In this document: positions 6,051-8,784 of the stretch, one piece after another
How positions within the stretch are numbered: the first letter of the stretch is position 1
Layout: every line of letters starts with the position of its first letter
From: Candidatus Falkowiibacteriota bacterium
GTDB taxonomy: Bacteria; Patescibacteriota; Patescibacteriia; Patescibacteriales; JALSMD01
Length of the DNA stretch: 8,784 nt
Direction: 5' to 3'
Assembly (NCBI GenBank): GCA_026987855.1
Contig: JALSMD010000084.1
Location: 1-8,784, forward strand
The notes under the pieces: generated by a model
The model's database searches: none
Told to the model about the DNA's origin: nothing
The model's input: the letters and a program-made list of their open reading frames with translations, nothing else
Made by a program: the position numbers and the translations under genes

Positions 6051-7058
6051 ATGTTTATCAAAAGAATAGGGATTGATTTGGGCACAACTTATACTTTAGT
6101 ACACTTGCCTAAGCGTGGCATTGTGATTAATGAGCCAAGTGTAGTAGCGGTTTCAATGACTGATAAAAAAATTTTGGCTGTAGGCAATGAAGCAAAGGAT
6201 ATGCTTGGTCGTACCCCTGATACAATTATTGCTTTAAAACCATTAAAAGATGGCGTAATAGCTGATTATCGTACCACTGAAGCAATGTTAAGATATTTTA
6301 TTAACAAAGCTGTTGGTGGCGTAAGACTTTTTAGGCCAGAGGTGATGGTTGCTGTGCCAGCAGGAATTTCTTCAACTGAAAGGCGTGCTGTTATTGATGC
6401 TACTATTGCCGCAGGAGCAAAAGCAGCTTATATTATTAAGGAACCTATTGCTGCTGCTATTGGCGCTGACATTCCTATTGGGTCTGCTTCTGGTCATATG
6501 ATTATTGACATCGGTGGCGGAACAGCTGAAATGGCAGTTATTTCTTTGGGAGGCATTGTTTCTTCTACTTCTGTGCGTGTTGGAGGTAATAAATTTGATG
6601 CCGCTATTGTAGAATATATAAGAAGAAAGTATAATTTGGCTATTGGTGAACGCACTGCTGAAGAGATTAAAATAAATATTGGTTCAGCTCTTTATTTAGA
6701 GAACAAATTAACCATGGAAATAAGAGGTAGAGATATTTTAACTGGACTTCCTCGTAGCATAACTGTTACCAGTAATGATGTTACTGAGGCTATCCAAAAT
6801 GAATTAGAAGCTATTATCAATTCAGCGAAAAAAGTACTTCATGAAACCCCGCCTGAATTATCAGCTGATATTATGGAAAAGGGAATGATATTATCAGGAG
6901 GAAGTTCTCTTCTGCGCAACATTGACCAATTGTTATCTAGAACTACGGGCGTTCCTGCCTATATTGCCGATGATCCATTGCTTTGTGTAGCCAAAGGAAC
7001 TGGCATTGCGCTTGAAAATTTGGATAGTTATAAAAGAAGTATTTTAGCAACAAAATAG
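6051..7058 (+). CDS. mreB: Rod shape-determining protein MreB
   Basis: A 335-residue bacterial actin, full length. It forms ATP-dependent membrane-attached filaments that position the envelope-synthesis machinery. Motifs: phosphate-1 loop IGIDLGTTYTLV (6-17), GIVINEPSVVA (23-33), DGVIADY (67-73), EPIAAAIGA (131-139) with the probable catalytic Glu131, phosphate-2 loop DIGGGTAEMAVISLGG (153-168), IGERTAEEIKINIG (198-211), and adenosine motif LSGGSSLL (281-288). Leu93-Phe94 in GGVRLFRPEV matches the hydrophobic membrane-insertion loop described for Thermotoga MreB. The phosphate-1 loop reads GTTYT instead of the common GTANT, and GGGTTE is GGGTAE. No mreC, mreD, rodA or pbp2 gene is present nearby; instead the gene follows the DUF4012 gene by 5 bases with no ribosome binding site, suggesting co-transcription and coupling. 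Identification is firm; a single window cannot tell whether other mreB copies exist. Confidence 0.96.
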   Translation: MFIKRIGIDLGTTYTLVHLPKRGIVINEPSVVAVSMTDKKILAVGNEAKDMLGRTPDTIIALKPLKDGVIADYRTTEAMLRYFINKAVGGVRLFRPEVMVAVPAGISSTERRAVIDATIAAGAKAAYIIKEPIAAAIGADIPIGSASGHMIIDIGGGTAEMAVISLGGIVSSTSVRVGGNKFDAAIVEYIRRKYNLAIGERTAEEIKINIGSALYLENKLTMEIRGRDILTGLPRSITVTSNDVTEAIQNELEAIINSAKKVLHETPPELSADIMEKGMILSGGSSLLRNIDQLLSRTTGVPAYIADDPLLCVAKGTGIALENLDSYKRSILATK

Positions 7059-7244
7059 AATGCGTATTATAGAGATTAGTTGTTACTTTCAATAATCAAA
7101 TTTAAAGACTAAATTCTAAAATGTAAAATTGTAATTTAAAATTTTATCCAATCAAGTTGCTTTTGCGCATTTTATTTTTAATTGCAGCTTTGAGGCTTAA
7201 TTTTAGTTTTGATTTATTTTTAATAATATTTTAATTGATAAAAT
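7059..7244 (+). other. AT-rich intergenic gap between mreB and rfbB
   Basis: This is the longest gap in the window, 186 bases. It contains no gene-sized frame on either strand. A short frame (7060-7095) starts 1 base after the mreB stop. An A/T-only inverted repeat (7124-7130 with 7140-7146, 9-base loop) has no GC stem and no following T-run, so it is not a convincing terminator. I find no good -35/-10 pair before rfbB; TTGATT at 7209-7214 is the best -35-like hexamer and lacks a matching -10. Confidence 0.6.
7060..7095 (+). pseudogene. Possible 5' remnant of a lost gene (11 codons)
   Basis: Starting 1 base after the mreB stop, the same spacing style as other genes here, is an 11-codon frame reading MRIIEISCYFQ and ending in TAA. 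The pattern of a short hydrophobic beta strand after MR, then Ser/Asn-x-Tyr-Phe, resembles the N-terminus of many GT-B (GT4) glycosyltransferases. No continuation is visible in any frame of the following gap. It may be the stub of a deleted glycosyltransferase gene, or chance. Eleven residues cannot establish homology. Confidence 0.15.
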
Positions 7245-8249
7245 ATGTCTAATACAATATTAGTAACAGGCGGAGCAGGATTTATAGGTTCCAATTTTAT
7301 TCATTATTGGCTTCGTCGATATCCAGAAGATAAAGTTATCAATCTTGATTTGTTAACCTATGCAGGAAATTTGGATAATTTAAAAGATATTGAAAACAAT
7401 TCAAATTACAAGTTTGTGCATGGTGATATTTGTGATACTAATTTAGTTGATGATATTGTAAAAGAGGTAAATTTAATTGTACATTTTGCAGCTGAATCTC
7501 ATGTAGACCGTTCTATTATGAATAGCGCCGATTTTATTAGAAGTAATGTGGAGGGAACCCGTGTACTTTTAGACGCAGCGCGCAGACATAATATTCGTTT
7601 CCATCATATTTCTACTGATGAGGTTTTTGGCGATCTAGGTCCAAATGACCCTCTTTTTAATGAAAGTACACCATACAACCCACGTAGTCCTTACAGTGCC
7701 TCAAAAGCGGCATCTGATTATTTGGTAAGGGCTTATTTTCATACCCATAAACTTCCTATAACAATTTCTAATTGTTCTAATAATTATGGCCCTTATCAAT
7801 TTCCTGAAAAACTTATTCCCTTGTTTGTAACTAATTTAATTGAAGGTAAAAAGGTCCCTCTCTATGGCGATGGTCAAAATATTCGTGACTGGTTGTATGT
7901 AGAAGATCATTGTCGTGCTATTGATTTAATAGTTCATAAAGGTAGAATAGGAGAGACTTATTGTGTTGGCGGCGGGACAGAAAAGACTAATTTAGAAATA
8001 ACTAAAGCTATTTTAAAATTAATGGGTGCAAGTGAAGATATGATTGAGTATGTTAAAGATCGTCCTGGCCATGATCGTCGTTATGCTATTGATTTTTCTA
8101 AAATTAAAAATGAACTTGACTGGGAACCACAAGTAAAATTTGAAGAAGGACTAGCTAAAACTGTTAATTGGTATAAGGAGAATAAGAAGTGGTGGCGTCG
8201 GATTAAAAGCGGAGAATATCAAAAATATTATGATAAGAATATGGATTAA
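7245..8249 (+). CDS. rfbB: dTDP-glucose 4,6-dehydratase
   Basis: A 334-residue short-chain dehydrogenase/reductase of the RmlB/RfbB type, full length. It converts dTDP-glucose to dTDP-4-keto-6-deoxyglucose, the branch-point precursor of dTDP-rhamnose and other deoxysugars, in the cytoplasm with bound NAD. Motifs: NAD-binding TGGAGFIGS (8-16), LDLLTYAGN (34-42), HFAAESHVDRS (80-90), catalytic Thr-Asp-Glu at 124-126 in STDEVFG, the Tyr150/Lys154 pair in SPYSASK, SNNYGPYQFPEKLIP (178-192), LYGDGQNIRDWLYVEDH (206-222) and RPGHDRRYAID (273-283). The NNYGP and GxGxNxRDW segments are characteristic of RmlB rather than other epimerases. The usual partners rmlA, rmlC and rmlD are not in the window. 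It lies behind the 186-base gap, so it probably has its own transcription start, though I cannot identify a promoter. Confidence 0.96.
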   Translation: MSNTILVTGGAGFIGSNFIHYWLRRYPEDKVINLDLLTYAGNLDNLKDIENNSNYKFVHGDICDTNLVDDIVKEVNLIVHFAAESHVDRSIMNSADFIRSNVEGTRVLLDAARRHNIRFHHISTDEVFGDLGPNDPLFNESTPYNPRSPYSASKAASDYLVRAYFHTHKLPITISNCSNNYGPYQFPEKLIPLFVTNLIEGKKVPLYGDGQNIRDWLYVEDHCRAIDLIVHKGRIGETYCVGGGTEKTNLEITKAILKLMGASEDMIEYVKDRPGHDRRYAIDFSKIKNELDWEPQVKFEEGLAKTVNWYKENKKWWRRIKSGEYQKYYDKNMD

Positions 8250-8285
8250 AACAGGTATTTGATCCTTAAAATTTATAAACAAAAA

Positions 8286-8291
8286 AGGAGG
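8286..8291 (+). promoter_or_regulatory. Strong Shine-Dalgarno sequence for the HD-domain gene
   Basis: AGGAGG, within an A-rich stretch, ends 8 bases before the ATG at 8300, an ideal spacing. An ATG at 8292 directly after it is followed at once by TAA (8295-8297), so only the 8300 ATG opens a gene. This is the second of just two strong sites in the window. Confidence 0.8.
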
Positions 8292-8299
8292 ATGTAATA

Positions 8300-8784
8300 A
8301 TGGCAAGTGTTGAGGTTAAAAAAGAAAAGTTTTTAATTTCTTTAGGTGTTGTTAGTGATTTAGGTAATGATTATTATGACAATTTGTTAAGAAAAGCTAT
8401 TGATTTGGTTGAAAGAGAAATGAATAAAGAAGATTTTATGCACATAATAGGAGTATTAAACATTAGCGTAGATTTGTCATTGTTGATCATGTACGAGGGA
8501 GAAGAGGTTGATTTGGAAGTAGTAAGATTGGCTACTATTTTTCATGATGTTATGTTAAATAAAGTTAAATTTGAAAATCATGCTGTGAGAAGCGCCAATA
8601 GGTTTATAGATTTTGTTGTAAAACAGAGAATAAATTTAAGCCAAAAACAAATAGATAATATCGTCCATTGTATTCGTTCGCATTCCGCACGTTGCGACGG
8701 CAGATTAGAAGAACCAAGCAGTATAGAAGCGCAGATAGTTTTTGACGCTAACATGTTACAGAGATTAAGTGATTCGGGAATATT
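8300..8784 (+). CDS. HD-domain phosphohydrolase, 3'-truncated
   Basis: The frame is open to the window end; 161 residues are visible. It starts at an ATG with an excellent ribosome binding site, 50 bases after rfbB. The HD metal-binding pattern is present in order: His48 (MHIIGVLN), the His82-Asp83 doublet in LATIFHDVML, His94 (ENHAVRSANRF), His123 and His128 (IVHCIRSHS) and Asp149 (IVFDANMLQRL), the last matching the DADxLD position of the superfamily. The order and spacing fit single-domain HD hydrolases that act on nucleotides or other phosphate esters. I cannot assign a substrate. Residues 1-40 precede the first His and are probably helical. No direct link to sugar or envelope metabolism is visible. 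Without the C-terminus, fusion to another domain cannot be excluded. Confidence 0.82.
   Translation, partial: MASVEVKKEKFLISLGVVSDLGNDYYDNLLRKAIDLVEREMNKEDFMHIIGVLNISVDLSLLIMYEGEEVDLEVVRLATIFHDVMLNKVKFENHAVRSANRFIDFVVKQRINLSQKQIDNIVHCIRSHSARCDGRLEEPSSIEAQIVFDANMLQRLSDSGI

Noticed and set aside
7124..7146. Inverted repeat after mreB as an intrinsic terminator
   Set aside because: The 7-bp stem is all A/T with a 9-base loop and no T-run after it; chance is likely at this base composition.
1..8784. Alternative genetic code (TGA read as glycine) as in some Patescibacteria, suggested by stops being TAA (7) and TAG (2) only
   Set aside because: No in-frame TGA occurs in any gene, all conserved glycines use GGN codons, and every gene is full length under the standard code. 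Absence of TGA stops in nine genes is compatible with AT bias.

Overview
This is a very AT-rich stretch. Every supported gene is on the plus strand, tightly packed and mostly separated by 1-40 bases. The organism looks like a low-GC member of the Patescibacteria (candidate phyla radiation) or a similar reduced-envelope lineage. I infer this from a DUF4012 protein, a DUF2304 protein, a solitary MreB without MreC/MreD, many short membrane proteins, near-absence of Shine-Dalgarno sequences and lack of TGA stops. No single gene proves the assignment. The standard genetic code explains every gene.

Layout. Positions 1-549 hold the 3' part of a phosphodiester glycosidase (NAGPA-domain) gene. It is followed almost without a gap by a DUF167/YggU-family gene (551-820) and an isoprenyl (undecaprenyl) diphosphate synthase gene, uppS (825-1526). 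Next comes a 601-residue polytopic GT-C-type glycosyltransferase (1553-3358), which has one of only two strong ribosome binding sites in the window. A possible promoter at 3361-3389 precedes a second run: a DUF2304 membrane protein (3400-3726), an unrecognised four-helix membrane protein (3742-4152), a large single-pass DUF4012 protein (4156-6045) and mreB (6051-7058). A 186-base AT-rich gap follows; it holds only an 11-codon open frame that might be a gene remnant. Then come rfbB/rmlB, dTDP-glucose 4,6-dehydratase (7245-8249), and a 3'-truncated HD-domain phosphohydrolase (8300 to the window end).

How the genes fit together. The theme is the cell envelope and surface glycans. UppS makes the C55-type lipid carrier. 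The GT-C enzyme would use lipid-linked sugar to glycosylate something on the outer face of the membrane. RmlB supplies the precursor for dTDP-deoxysugars such as rhamnose. The NAGPA-type enzyme probably acts on an envelope glycan. DUF2304 and DUF4012 proteins are typical of polysaccharide loci. MreB would give cytoskeletal positioning to envelope growth. The most interesting unit is the DUF2304 / four-helix protein / DUF4012 / MreB run, in which an actin-like filament gene sits 5 bases behind a DUF4012 envelope gene. I see no CRISPR array, transposon, tRNA, rRNA or convincing intrinsic terminator.
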